From the NCBI GenBank assembly GCA_004154925.1, contig QJNS01000059.1, positions 248,001 through 312,000 on the forward strand: 64,000 nucleotides of DNA, read 5' to 3'. Positions 23,889 through 36,295 of the stretch are shown here, in pieces. Positions within the stretch are counted from its first letter, which is position 1, and the number at the start of each line of letters is the position of its first letter. The notes below the pieces were generated by a model that saw only the letters and a program-made list of their open reading frames with translations, made no database searches and was not told the origin of the DNA. Position numbers and translations under genes: made by a program. This DNA is from Monosporascus cannonballus (Eukaryota > Ascomycota > Sordariomycetes > Xylariales).

Positions 23889-24679
23889 GGGGTGCGCCGT
23901 CTATGCATGGGGCGACGCATAGCATAGTCTAATGTCTAATTCCGCGCTAGGAACTGGCGGATGGAGTTATGTATGATGGGACGAACATGGTTACGAAGAC
24001 GGGAATTCCGAACGCGGTGTTGTTGGATTACTGTGTTGCTTTTGAGACGTTCATCGGCGTTTGGAGGCGTCCGGATTCTGACCGCCTACCGGGAAGGGAC
24101 AAAAGCAACTGTCAGGGGCACTCTTACTTAATTTCGTTTCGCCGGACTTGTGTGTTATTCATAGCCACGGCGTTCCGGTTCTTCGGCGGGGCCTCTCGTG
24201 GGGGTTTAGGAGGAGCCCTTATTTTGGTATAGAGACTGGACGGCAGGAAGAAGCCCAGCCGGTGTTTGATGACGAGAACTTATTTAGCGCGTTTTCTTTT
24301 CTTTTTTTTTCCCTCATATGATACCTCTTTCATAATACGCCGACAATCGTTCTTACTGCATTGGAGTTCATCCCGTGATGACTTCTCTTTTGGTATTTGA
24401 ACGTATAGTACATAGTCCCAGTTCTATGGTAAGCCGGTCATCGGTTTGTTTGACATGCTTTCCCCTATTTTATACAGCTGCCAACCGCAACGCATCCTTT
24501 TCGCGCACGCCATATTTTGAGCGTGACTCGAAAGATTCGTACATATCTTGACCCTCACGTGGCACATCTCAACGACCTTCATCCCCAAACAGGTGGCCTT
24601 TCCCACCCTCCGCTACTAGATCCCCAACAGCCTCATCGGAAGCCCGGCCCGTAGTTACACCCGACGGGGCCGTCACCTT
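23889..24679. other. Intergenic region between convergent MPS1 and bL21m
   Basis: 3' ends of two convergent genes. No supported gene; it contains a short T-rich run near 24293-24312. Confidence 0.5.
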
Positions 24680-25288
24680 TCACGGCTCGAGGATCTTGAG
24701 TTCGCTGATGCGCAGGACGGTGTACTTGTGCTTGCTCGTGACGCGCTGGGCGCGGCGGTTGCGGCGCTTGGTCTTGACCTTGACGCGCAGGGGCTCGGAC
24801 TCGGTGCCGAGGACGACGGCGCGGCACTCGAAGAGGGAGTCGTCGATCCACGGCGCCCCCTTGAGCGTGTAGTCGCGCGAACCCAGCACCGACGCCCGGT
24901 CCAGCCGCAGCACGTCCCCCGGCAGCACCCCCGGCATCCGGAACGGCAGCCGCACCTGGTCCCCCGGCGTCACGAGGTACGGGAACCCGTGGATGTGCGC
25001 CGTGACGTAGTGCCCCGGCTGCGCCCGCAGCAGCGGCAGCAGCTCCCTTACCGAGGCGTCCGACGCCGCCGTCGCCTCCCTCCTGGCGGGTGCTGGTGGG
25101 GCGGAGTTGGGGTTCGATGGTGGTACTGTGGGCGGTGTTGCGGGGTCGATGTTCTGCGTCGTTGTCGTGAGAGTGCGCGCTGGCGTTGGCGCTGCTGTTG
25201 CTGCTCGGATCGGGAGTAGGAATGGAGGCGGTAGGCGGGTAATAGGGGTCCTAAGCTCCAGGACGGAGCGCAGGAGGGAGCGACTCAT
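24680..25288 (-). CDS. Mitochondrial ribosomal protein bL21m
   Basis: A single-exon gene for 202 residues. The first about 70 residues are rich in Arg, Ser, Thr and Pro with no acidic residues at the very start (MSRSLLRSVLELR), a good mitochondrial targeting peptide. The L21 domain follows (about 85-202): HYVTAHIHGFPYLVTPGDQVRLPF, the VLPGDVLRLDRASVLGSRDYTLKG segment (shown here in parts), and the basic KVKTKRRNRRAQRVTSKHK region that contacts 23S-type rRNA, ending RISELKILEP. The protein belongs to the large subunit of the mitochondrial ribosome (yeast Mrpl49). The start chosen at 25288 begins the targeting peptide; the frame stays open further upstream but that part lacks coding character. 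GC content and GC3 are high, like the neighbouring MPS1 exon 2. Confidence 0.88.
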   Translation of the reverse strand: MSRSLLRSVLELRTPITRLPPPFLLPIRAATAAPTPARTLTTTTQNIDPATPPTVPPSNPNSAPPAPARREATAASDASVRELLPLLRAQPGHYVTAHIHGFPYLVTPGDQVRLPFRMPGVLPGDVLRLDRASVLGSRDYTLKGAPWIDDSLFECRAVVLGTESEPLRVKVKTKRRNRRAQRVTSKHKYTVLRISELKILEP

Positions 25289-25711
25289 CTTGGAGGTATG
25301 TGTGGCCTTATATAGACCCCCCAATTGGCTGCGACGTTGGACTTGTAGCCACCGACTAAACAGAGAGGCAGGTTTGAAGCTGCAAATCACCGACTGGAGA
25401 AAATGGCTTGCGATGACCATCTTTAAAGTGGGGCCCATATCAAAGAGGTACAAGGGTACTTGGTCTAGATACCTGAGTCCCCCACCCTGGGTGCAGATCG
25501 GAAGAATGTGGCTGGTGGTGGTGGCTGGGGACACTTAAGGCGTGCAACCGATAACCAGAAAGTGGCGGGTCCCCTTGAACTTTTTCTTATCAGTGCCAAA
25601 GCATCAAGGACTTCGGTTGATTCGTGTAGCTAGCTCAACGCAGCTACTACTCGAAGTACACCACACTTCCCGAATAGTCCAAAATCATTTTCGAGGGCGT
25701 AAACACTCAGA
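25289..25711. promoter_or_regulatory. Divergent promoter region of bL21m and NSA2
   Basis: A 423-bp gap between two divergently oriented genes, both tied to ribosome supply (mitochondrial L21 and NSA2). It must hold both promoters. I see no clear TATA box and name no specific factor site. Confidence 0.5.
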
Positions 25712-26842
25712 ATGGTACGGCGCGAATCTCCCTGCTGCTTGTCTACCAGAAGATCCCGCTAACCAATTCCCAGCCTCAAAATGAGTATATGGAAAGATGG
25801 AGGAAACTCCATGGACGAAGACTCGGTAAGCGCCGAAATCCCAAAGACTTTCGAGACTTGGTCTCATATTCGCGCGATTACTGATTCCGCTTCCCCTTCC
25901 AATAGATCATGAAGAGCGAGTACGCAAGCGCGAGGCCAGAGCTGGCCACAAGGCCTCCGAGGATGCGAAGGAGCTTCGTGGGTTGCGCGCCAAACTGAAG
26001 CAGCAGCAGCGGCGGAAGGAGAAGATCCAGATGAAGAAGCAGATCAAGGCCCACGAGGAGAGGAACGTGAAATCGGCCACCGACAAGGACCCTTCTACGC
26101 CCGTGCCCAGCTACCTCCTGGACCGCTCCAACCCGACGCAAGCCAAGGCCCTCAGCAGCTCCATCAAGAACAAGCGCGCCGACAAGGCTGCTCGGTTCTC
26201 CGTTCCTCTGCCCAAGGTGATTATCCCCTCGACTCATAGATCTTAGATGATAGGCTGTGGCGAGGATGAGTGCTAACCTACATTTGTAGGTCCGAGGCAT
26301 CAGCGAGGAAGAGATGTTTAAAGTGGTCAACACCGGCAAGAGGAAAAACAAGAGCTGGAAGCGCATGGTCACTAAGTAAGCCCCTATTCCAGCCAAGTTA
26401 CTCAGGTGCTGCGGTTGTTGACTCTATATGCTACAGGCCTACGTTTGTTGGTCCCGACTTCACTCGGTAAGCATAGAAGTTACCCTTGGCGATTGGCGAA
26501 TTCAACCTCAACTGACGCCACATGTGAAGGCGCCCCGTAAAGTACGAAAGGTTCATACGACCTATGGGTTTGAGATATAAAAAGGCCAATGTGACGTAAG
26601 TCCCCCGAGACCTAGATCATCGCTATCTAGGCACAGTGTGCTGACCAGATCTCGTAGCCACCCTGAACTTGGTGTGACAATACAGCTACCTATTTTGGGC
26701 GTTAAGAAGTGAGTTTCTTCCGAAGCATTCCGTGTCCGTTTTCATTCCGTTTGGTGGGCACGGAGTCTATAGTAGTACTAGAGAGTCTTGACTCCCCCAA
26801 GAGAAACCCCCTCCCCCCGGCTCAAAGCACCTTCCCCTTTAA

Positions 26843-26874
<32 letters not shown>

Positions 26875-27492
26875 ACAGCCCTTCGATCTACCGGATTATC
26901 CAAAAAGAATTGTGACTGACCTGAGACGCTACAGAAACCCTCAGAACCCTCTCTACACCCAGCTTGGTGTCCTGTCCAAGGGAACTATCCTTGTAAGCGC
27001 ACACCCTTTCTCACGAGCCCTTCCCCGGTTTAGCTGCTTTGAGTACCGTCTCTCCGGAAGGGAGTCTTTCTCAAGCTTCTTCTGAGAGAAGGCTTCAACC
27101 ACTTTTCAGTGACTGATCTTCGTCGAATGATTGCTAACGGTATTGCAGGAGGTGAATGTAAGTGGCTTCTAGACGGCCGCCTGCCTGTTGATCCCGGTAT
27201 CCGCATTTCCCGCCTGGGAGATTATTTTGGAGACTTTGGGGGGATTGAAGAAAACCGCTAGCCCCCCTTTAACTCGCGAATCAACCACAAGAGCGAAAAC
27301 TGACAACGAGTCGTAGGTGTCTGAGCTGGGCTTGGTCACAGCTGGAGGTAAAGTCGCGTGGGGCAGGTATGCTCAGGTCATGAACAACCCTGAGAATGGT
27401 ATGTGTTTAGCTCACTTGTCGCTTATCTCTTCTTGTCCAGTTACTAACCAATATATGCAGATGGGTGTGTGAACGCAGTACTGCTGGTTTAA
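25712..27492 (+). CDS. NSA2: Ribosome biogenesis protein NSA2
   Basis: Eleven exons can be joined in frame: 25712-25714, 25774-25825, 25906-26216, 26290-26375, 26437-26466, 26530-26595, 26658-26708, 26935-26992, 27149-27157, 27317-27398 and 27461-27492, giving 259 residues (yeast Nsa2 has 261). The first exon is only the ATG; the ninth is 9 nt (Glu-Val-Asn). The protein reads [23 protein letters not shown] at the start, then a long charged helix, then a ribosomal S8e-like beta domain ending [20 protein letters not shown] and [11 protein letters not shown]2 is a nucleolar factor needed for 27S pre-rRNA processing on pre-60S particles. The intron between exons 7 and 8 holds an AC microsatellite. 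Each junction has GT...AG ends and restores conserved sequence, so the chain is well supported. Confidence 0.93.
26843..26876 (+). repeat. AC dinucleotide microsatellite
   Basis: About 13 AC units in a row followed by a T-interrupted ACACAC. It lies inside the 226-bp intron of NSA2 between exons 7 and 8 and does not touch coding sequence. Confidence 0.95.
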
Positions 27493-29387
27493 GTGTCTGC
27501 TTTTGCAGAGGTCCAGATAAGCTTCAGAGACGTGCATTCGACGGTGTTAGGCGTTTGCGGTATGTCGAGAGGTTGGGAAGGGCAATCAAAATATCTGCGC
27601 ACATCAATATGCATGAGCTGCATTTCCAAACCTGTAGGGAGATTAGACTCTGGATAAGGGCTTACTCTGGGGGCCATCGAGTTTAATTCAGTTTTAGGAT
27701 CCCGGAATCCTGACAGGGGAAGCTAGAAGCTATGATTTTCTCCAATAATACTGGTATACTGACTAAGTGTGACTACATGCATATCCTATTCTCAACTACT
27801 GTTGAAAGGAATAAGTAGGTGTGTAATGATCTTGACCCTCCCATGTAGTAGCGAGGTCACCTTTCCCAATATAACAGGGAGATGTGAACTACGTATTGAA
27901 TTGACGAGAGGATGAATTTTCCCTTGGCGGATGAAAAGCATCCGTCTGGGAATCGCCAGCGGTCAGTCGTCTCTCTTGGGCTGCGGAAGAACTCTCCATA
28001 GGTCGGTTTACTGGGCGAACCTCACGGGTTACACGAAGGCATGAGTGGAGAGAGTCCGCGTGAAGCGACATAAGTTCTATTCCCATAAAGAGCAGGCAGC
28101 CTGTGGGGGTGCTTCACCGGGTAAGCATACTTAGTTGGAGATTTCCATTCGCCAATAACCGCGAGCGAGGAGTTGATTGATCAGAATGGGTTGAATGCGG
28201 AAGAGTTCCAGTGTGTTACCATCACACCTGAGCGCGCTCTTTACGAAGGCGTTTGCCTCAAAATAGGGGGTTTTATCCCGGACTATTCAGCCCCGGCACT
28301 CGTACGACACAAAATATGTTCAGAACAATATACATAAGCCGTTATCTATGCCCCGGAAAAGACAGGTCGTTAGTCCATCGAGATCGTTTTATCTCGCACA
28401 TTCGGCCTGGGGGGGACTGTATCTCGTCGGCTGGCCTAGCTTTGCCCAGAATGTCATCGAGCCATTACCGCTTTTCTCTTCCACCAGCCTGGCTGAGGAG
28501 GTTTTGGATTCGTCTAGCGCCATATACCTACTCCCCGCTGACATATTTTGATGCCCTTGGCTTCGGGGCAAGGAGTGAGTGAGGCTTGTGCCAGCCCAGG
28601 TAGAGAGACCAAGAGTCCTCGGCATCAAACTCAACACAGGGAAGCCGCCGGAGTGCACAGAGGACTTGACACGATAGAGTCTTGAACAGTGCTATTTCAG
28701 CTTCATGTTTTTCACCCTAATTCTATCTTCCAAGTGGGGACAAGGCAGAGGAGGACCACTGGCGCCCGGGGCCGATAGCAATATCAGAGAACCGAGAATA
28801 ACAGAGATATGTGGATGGTAGCGATGGGCGCAACAGCTGTCTCGCCACCCAGTCTCAAGAGCCGCACTGTGGGTGCATCGATGGCTAATATAACCCAGGA
28901 CATTGCGGTCTGCCTCAATCCGTGTTTACCCGGGCCGTGATCTCTGCCGGCTCAAGTAGTCCATGCTGAACAGCACGTTATCCGGTCTCCCCTATCCCGC
29001 TCTGCATATGCGGACGCCCGGTCACCGAGATGAACTCACGCACGAGCATCCAATGGTGCGAAGACCTGGATTTGCCAGAGCCGCGTCGTCGTCTCGCCGA
29101 GCACTTGATGGCAGAAAAGCTATTCCCCTCAACAGAGACCGGCTCAAGATGAGTGTCACAATCTTGGTGCAGGATATCTAGACACCAAGACCCAAGGACA
29201 GGTTGGAATCAGAAAGGGGCAGCATACTTAAGTGGAATAACCGAGTATTATCTGCGTCTGCAAGGAGACAGTCATTCATGAAGCATTTTATTCATCCAGG
29301 CAACTGAGCGGATGTTTGTCACTTATGGCCCCTTGCTATCGACTGCAGGGGGCGTCGAGTGACTCGATTCCCGAGACGATGTGGCTC
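27493..29387. other. Gene-poor region downstream of NSA2
   Basis: No supported gene. Open frames (for example 28253-28582 plus and 28389-28658 minus) overlap on opposite strands, lack family resemblance and have no convincing splice partners. Confidence 0.4.
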
Positions 29388-29504
29388 CCGAAGCCCCATA
29401 CGGTATAAGCAAGGCCGTGCGGAGTGGACGACTGCCGCTAGCGGCGATGTGTCATTCCGAGAACCTGGGCTGGGACGGCCTTGCTTACAGTGGGACAGGT
29501 TCGG
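29388..29504. mobile_element. Possible degenerate MITE or large hairpin
   Basis: A perfect 13-bp inverted repeat, TAAGCAAGGCCGT at 29406-29418 and its complement at 29475-29487, is embedded in longer imperfect arms that begin CCGAA on the left and end TTCGG on the right. A second palindrome, GCCGCTAGCGGC, lies in the loop. The 117-bp unit has no coding capacity and no clear target duplication. It may be an eroded miniature element or a structured promoter-distal sequence. Confidence 0.4.
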
Positions 29505-32500
29505 ATGTTGGAGGCACCGTGGAGCCATGTGTGACAGAGTAATTGTAGGTGAGTTACACGCATGCCGAGGCTCGAAGTCGGTAAGAGACGACGGTCAGTC
29601 AATGTTAGTAGGTCATAGGCCGGATTTAGTACGGTACCAGTAGGTCGGTAGAGTCTAGATCTGGGTCATCAGGCAAAAACCACGACGAGTCCGAACGAAG
29701 ATGTACATCTAATCCGTGCTGGCTCTAGTCGGTCCCATGGCGTCGGTAGACGTATCACGAGACTCGAACGAGTCTACTACAGTACTTCGTATAAGCGATG
29801 GGGATCTCGCGCGGTCGGCACGATACCCGAATCCTCACCAATGAGCGCCGATTCCGCTGCTTGTTCCTTGGCGGAGGAATAAAAGGCCGGAGTAGCGCCA
29901 TCACTGGCAGAAGACGATTTTGGAGCTCAACCTAATCACCCTGTGGGCATAGGCTGGATGGATTGTCTGAAACTCGGGGCAATTAGCCAAGTTGACCTTC
30001 GGGAGAAACCGGCTTACATAACCCATAGGGCTTATCAGGGATACGAGAGGTAGCATTCCGCAATGGCGGAACCTTTGGGAATATTCGGAAGCCCGGATAA
30101 CTGTAGGGCCATGTAGTTTTCATGGCGGCGGCTCTGACGGCAAATTACCTCCCTTTTGCGACTTTCGGGCCCCGCGCGGATTCAATTTCTTGATGCGTCT
30201 TGTCACCGAAATTATGTATCTACCTACCCAGGTGCTTCTTCGTGTAGAGGGATACCAAAAAAGTAACAATCTCGGAATGAGGTCAACCGACGATGTTCTA
30301 ATCGGGCCGATCATGACCATCTTGGACGCGAAGGTGGATCTTCCCCTTGGGGAACCCCAGGTCCACCAACCACAAGGACGACCTACCAGCGATACCAAGC
30401 GCTAGAGTTCGCTCATGGGGTTAGGTACCTATCTGGGCAGCCCTTGCTGCCCTATCCCTTTGTAGTTTTGTAGGGCTTTGTAAGTAAGGGTCGTTTAAGG
30501 CAACTAATCCATGGACTGGAGATGAACTTCCAGATCGCCATCAAAACAAACAATCGAACAGTCTCGGCCGGATGACCATTACCCAATATGCAACACACCA
30601 GTTTGTGAAGAGAATTTTTAAATTTCAGGGGAACCAACACGGAAGCCGTTATTGCGTGTGTAAGAATGTTGATTCTTAAGCAACATGGAAATGCAGGTGG
30701 TAATTCCTAAGCACCCCCGACTGTAGTACCCACAAGCTTTCAGTTATCAGTAAAAAGCTGGGGAGCCCTACATGGTATCCGCATCCCTTGGCCGTCCAAA
30801 GAGCTGTCTCGAGGGCAACGTTTTATTTTTGGAATTCCGCAACGTTGACTTGTCCTTGTCGCCTATAGGTATGAATTGTTTCCTCGTTGTTCTGGTTATG
30901 CACGTATTTCCCATTCGGCCCGTGGCGCCATGGTATCGGGTAGGAACACCTCCCGCAGCGCCACCATCCACGATTTCCCATATTGTCAGACCCCGAAACC
31001 AACCTCAGAAGGAGGATGTGGGAAAGACAACTGTATCCCCACCACTGGCCCTTCGAGCAAAATGCGTGACATGCAGTAGCTATTGTTTTTTGCCTTTCTT
31101 TTCCTTTTTTCCCCCCAGGTTACCGCGCTGATTCCCTACTTCGCTACGTACCAAACCCATTAGGAGGGTCATGTAACGTCGCTTTCATGTCTTGCCTGCC
31201 CTCCCCTACTTCGTCGTAATTCCAAATTACCAGTCAGGCGACTCGACCAATAGGCGAACCTCGGCGCTCACAGCAACCCTATTCCCAGGCGGTCAGGTTG
31301 CTGGTCATCAGACGCTGACAGCCTTCTGTGAAGCAAGCAGCCTCGATCAGCTGAACAGCAGCTGAGTTCGCAGAGTGTGTTGTGGGTGGAGTCTGCTATA
31401 TCGTACTGTTGGTTGCCCAGGTATAAGCCTATATGTATATGTTTGCTATTGTATGTTGCACAGTCCTCACATCGCGGCCGCACCGTCGATGCCATCTCGC
31501 TAGGATGTTGATAGATACCCAAGTATATTCATTGGCCAGACGCATCTCAGCTGCTGTCTGACTGGTCCGGACGTAAAGTACTTCGTATATATGTTTCCCT
31601 TTACCCCTCTACTTGGATAAAAGTGTGGTGTGTGATTACTATGCACGCGTCTATCCTGCCACTCGGATCATGGAGATTTCAGCATGGGTTTGCGTTGCAA
31701 TCGGAGACTAAATCTTCGGGACGGAAGGAGGAGAGATGACGTCTATCAATCTTTTGACCACTCTAGCTATGGGAGAAAGCCAGAGGTGACGGATGAGATG
31801 TCTACCGGTTGACTCGACGCGCTCTCTCGGAACCTCTTTACGATATGTAGCGACAAGTCGAGGCAAATCTACTATCCTATAGGCTATAGCGCTAGGAGTC
31901 AGAGTAAGTGTTGTCTTTCGGCTGTAATTAATGCGATCAGTGCTCGTGCAATGTTGTAGTGCAAACACTAACCTCCAAAGAGTCATTTCTCCATACTCCC
32001 CATCCAATCCCCAACTCTCTACGTTTGGGAGGGTTTTTCACCTCCAGGAGCTAATGGTTGATGGCTCTCTGGGTGGCCTTATGTCTGAACGCATCTCGGC
32101 CAAACTGTTTGACTATGAGCAACGGTGTCTGCCCTTCGAACATGAAGACGGCCCTTTTCCACCCTGTCCAGTTGGCCGGCATCCTGGCTGCAGGATATCG
32201 CGCACCAATGACTGGCGGCGCTTCAAGGGCCCCAGAGTCAAGGGGCGGATCCTATGCAGTCTGGGCTCAATCCGATCCCTGTACCAAATTCACCATGGCC
32301 GTATCTATGTAACTGCTGAGAAACATGCAACTGATACAGTACTCTTCCACAAAGTCCCTCCCACAGTTTACTTACTACCTCATCCTCCCATGATGGTAGT
32401 CGGCATGTACCCCCGGATTCGGTTCCATTGCGGAGCCCCTGATCCTAGTTGATCGCATTCTGCTTAACGATCGTTTCATCTGGCTCTTCTGCTCGCCGGC

Positions 32501-32521
32501 CTCGGCTGGAAATCGCGCTGG
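29505..32521. other. Gene-poor region upstream of the sugar transporter
   Basis: About 3 kb with no supported gene. An open frame at 31931-32452 (plus) overlaps others and matches nothing known; it may be transporter leader or chance. Confidence 0.4.
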
Positions 32522-32528
32522 TATAAAA
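32522..32528 (+). promoter_or_regulatory. TATA box candidate of the sugar transporter
   Basis: TATAAAA lies 165 bases before the transporter ATG on the same strand, a plausible distance for a fungal core promoter with a leader of about 130 bases. The assignment rests on motif and position only. Confidence 0.45.
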
Positions 32529-32692
32529 CAACCAGGAATCCGCTTCCGCAGGGTCGACTTCCCGTTGCACTCTCCTAGCCAAGTCCTTGATCACCGGTCG
32601 ACTGGAGTATTCTCTGGAGACCGCAGCCCGTGCGCTCTTAAGTATTGCTTGACCACTGATTCCTACCGGGGAAATACGTCATCTAAGCGACG

Positions 32693-34481
32693 ATGCCTGG
32701 GGGTGTTATTCCAGCCGTCGAAGGCACGGCCAACCTCGACCGGGTCGAGGCACCCGTCACTTTCAAGGCCTATATGATCTGTGTCTTCGCCGCTTTCGGT
32801 GGTTTCCTGTTCGGTTACGATATCGGTAAGACTTGGGAGGTTGGGATTCTTGGTATGGCTCGAGAGGACTAATAATGGTTAGGATGGATGGGTGGCGTGT
32901 TGGCCATGCCGTACTTCATCACCCTCTACACCGGCATACCATACGACTACAAAAATCACAGGCCCATTGGCGTCGACCCGAAGGACTTTGTCATCCCCTC
33001 GTCGACGGCTTCTCTCTTCACCTCCATCCTATCCTGCGGAACCTTCTTCGGCGCCCTGATCGGTGGTGATATAGCCGACTTCATCGGTCGCCGACCTACG
33101 ATTATCTCGGGATGCGTTGTGTTCTGCGCTGGTTGTGTCATGCAGATCTCTAGCACGAACCAGGAAGTCCTGTTCGTCTTCGGTCGTCTCATCGCCGGTG
33201 TCGGTGTCGGTTTCATCTCTGCTGTCGTAATCTTGTACATGTCTGAGATCGCCCCCAAGAAGGTCCGTGGTGCCATCGTCTCTGGCTACCAATTCTGCAT
33301 CACCATCGGTATCCTCTTGGCCAACTGCGTTGTGTACTCAACTCAGGAATACAGCAATCCCGGCTCCTATCGAACCCCCATTGGTGTTCAGTTCGTCTGG
33401 GCCGTTGTTCTGGGAGTTGGTCTGTTCATCCTTCCCGAGTCTCCTCGTTTCTTCGTGAAGAAGGGCAGGATCGAGGACGCTGCGAAGGCGCTCGCTTACG
33501 TGCGTGGCCAGCCGCAGGATTCGGAATACATAAAGGACGAGCTGGCTGAAATCGTCGCCAACTATGAGATCGAATCGGCTCTCATTCCCCAGACTAGCTA
33601 CGTCGGCTCGTGGATCGCTCCCTTCAAGGGATCGCTCAGCAAGGGTAACAGCCCTATCCGCCGTACCATCCTTGGTTCCGGCCTGCAGATGATGCAGCAG
33701 TTCACTGGTATCAACTTCGTCTTCTACTTCGGTCCCCCCTTTTTCAAGCAGCTTGGCACCATCGACGACCCGTTCCTGATCTCCCTAATCACCACTCTCG
33801 TCAACGTCTTGTCTACCCCTGCCTCGTTCTATGCTATTGAGAAGTTCGGCCGTCGCGCGTTGCTCCTCGGCGGTGGATGCGGCATGATCATCTCCCAGTT
33901 CATCGTCGGAGCTATCGGTGTCACGGAGGGTCGGCAAGACGAGAACAATCTCCAGGCTGTCAAGGCTATGATTGCCTTCATCTGCATCAACATCGCCTGC
34001 TTTGCGACCACCTGGGGACCGACCGCGTGGGTCGTTGTCGGAGAGGCCTTCCCCCTTGCCATCCGATCCCGTGGTGTGGGCATTTCCACCGCCTCCAACT
34101 GGTTCTGGAACACCATCATTGGTAAGTACTATGTCATACTATATAAGCCTAGAACCCTCGATATTCCATTGATGCTTGCGCTGACCAAACCGTCCTACAG
34201 CTGTCATCACTCCCTTCCTCGTCGGCGAGGACAAGGCCGCCCTCGGGCCCGCGGTGTTCTTCCTCTGGGGCAGTCTTGCCTGCCTCAGTGTGACATTCGC
34301 GTACTTCCTCTGCCCCGAACTCAAGGGCCTGTCCCTCGAGCAGGCCGACATGTGTATGGCGGAGGTCGCCCCCCGCCACTCCGCCAAGTGGAGGCCCAGC
34401 CACACCTTCGCCGCTGAGCTGAACCACGTTGCGGATAACAGCAAGCCGCTCCCCACCGAGACTATTGAGGAGAAACTTTAA
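32693..34481 (+). CDS. MFS sugar transporter (hexose/glucose type)
   Basis: Three exons (32693-32825, 32883-34121, 34201-34481) encode 550 residues. The product belongs to the major facilitator sugar-porter family and should move a hexose or related sugar across the plasma membrane with or without H+. Landmarks: FGGFLFGYDIG in TM1, GRRP after TM2, the GRLIAGVGVG motif in TM4, PESPRFFVKKGR after TM6, QQFTGINFVFYFG in TM7, FGRRALLLGG after TM8, and GEAFPLAIRSRGVGIST after TM10. The usual PETKGL end of TM12 reads PELKGLSLEQAD, which is a mild variant. About 12 hydrophobic segments are visible. Both introns are short and in phase 1, and the first splits the Gly of GYDIG, a common position in this family. 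Substrate preference cannot be settled from sequence. Confidence 0.93.
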
Positions 34482-36295
34482 GGGATTCGACATGATTGCT
34501 TACGAATAACCTACCCATAGACCGCTTCCTTCATTGGATAGAGGTTTAGAGTATGTTTGGGGACAGAAGGGGCTTTGTTGCGTGACTTTTGGATGAATTC
34601 GGTGGTAAAGCGTGCTTTGTACTTGATACCTCATATACATACCCCTGCGTCTACAGGCGCAACATTACAACTCACTACGATATATAATGTTGATGAAAGA
34701 AACCCTGCCGTTATCGGCCATGTTTGCACCGCTTGCTTGGTTAGCTTCGCGACTCGTGGTACCTTATATAAATACATCCCAAGTGAGTGTAAGGGTCCCA
34801 ATTTTGAAGTAAATGTAACCTAGCAAAACGAGTATGCCATTCGTCGAGCAAGACGCCGCGAGTATCCCACAGCTACGAATGTGGCTAACAGAGTCCGTCT
34901 CAATCACCGTAAGGTTCGGGGCACTGGACCGTTAGCCACCGGGGCAAGTCCCATTGTTCGAGCACGGTTGAGGTCCTAGATAGACAATTCAGTCGACGTC
35001 GGAAGGGGGCGGGCACCACCAGCGCCAAGTACGCCCCGCCGGCAATCAACCCCGCAAGTGATCCCGTTCCTATTACCTATCAGGTATGGCCGGGCGATGG
35101 AGAAGCGCAGACGCCTCGTTTCAGCCGTTGGAGCCAACAGTCTGGTCCGAGACTAGACGACGACGATGCGTGCTTGGTTTTTGCTTTTGGCGGGTGAGAG
35201 CCTCTCACGACATCACTGCTAGCCCGTCCCATGCGGAGTCACGAGTCCGTGACATGCATGCATGGCGTGAAGTTGTCCTTAAAACTTAGAGCTGAACAGC
35301 TGGCGCTTTGGGACATATCTACTTATTCTGCCGGAGGGAAATGCTAGTAGGCTTCTAATTATACCAGGTCCGGGGCAAGTCAGTGGTGTCCTGGACGGTG
35401 GGCCCCAGAGGGGTGTGGAATCCGACGGACAGCGCACCCGACCCTTGCTACCGCGATTACCTGTCGCAATCTGGGGTAGAAATCTCCAATATCTGTTTAT
35501 CTCTGCCGAAATCAAAATGAGGGCCGAGGTGGCTTGGCATCTCCAAGCTTGCTTGCGGTCTTTTTGGAGCCCTTTTCCTGTTGTTGCGATTAACGGCGCG
35601 TATGCTTACCAGCCACCGAGGGCGTCCTGCGGCACTGGAAGCAGCATTGAAAAGGATGATCACATGTCGTTTTAGACGCCTATTCTCCGGGGGTCGTGGG
35701 GACCCTTGCTTCCTATCGGAGGGCTAGACGGGCCACGGAGAGCTGCGAGTCCCATTTCCCAGGATTCAGGTTCGGAAGGAGAAAGTAGCTATGTCTCTTG
35801 ATATTACCCTACCCAATTCCTCTTCTAACATGGTCAAAAGGGTTGTCCGTTAAGTAATACGGTCCATATAAGAATCTGATTGGCGACTACGCAAGATTGT
35901 TATTCTGGTTTGGAACGACGACGTCAATTATCCTAGTGGAGCATTTCGAACTTGCGCGTGTCGTCCTTCAGACAAGTCACAGTTATTATTGTTAATAGCT
36001 GTCAGGTGAGAGGATCAAAGAAATCCCCCGAAGATCATGAGCTCTTCCTCTTCTAAATGAAGACACGTGCTGATAATAGCTACCGTAAGCCTGAATGTTC
36101 ATGTCCAGAATCTTAACTTGAGAACATAGACCTATTGTGCTCCCTCCCAAAATGCCAACCATTTTCAATATCCCCAGGTGGGAAATTTCCGCGCGGGCGG
36201 AATGGCCCGGTTAGTATGTATGGCCGACTGTGCCTCCACAAATGGCTCCTGCGTCCTGATTCTGCCCCTATGATGAACCAGCAACCTCCATTCGC
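34482..36295. other. Intergenic region between transporter and glycosyltransferase
   Basis: 1.8 kb between convergent genes, so it holds two 3' ends. No supported gene; open frames are under 90 codons and overlap on both strands. Confidence 0.45.

Noticed and set aside
29660..29720. Possible hammerhead ribozyme core (CTGATGA on the minus strand, CGAGTCCGAACGAAG nearby)
   Set aside because: The order and spacing of the conserved core (CUGANGA, stem II, GAAA, cleavage site) cannot be satisfied.
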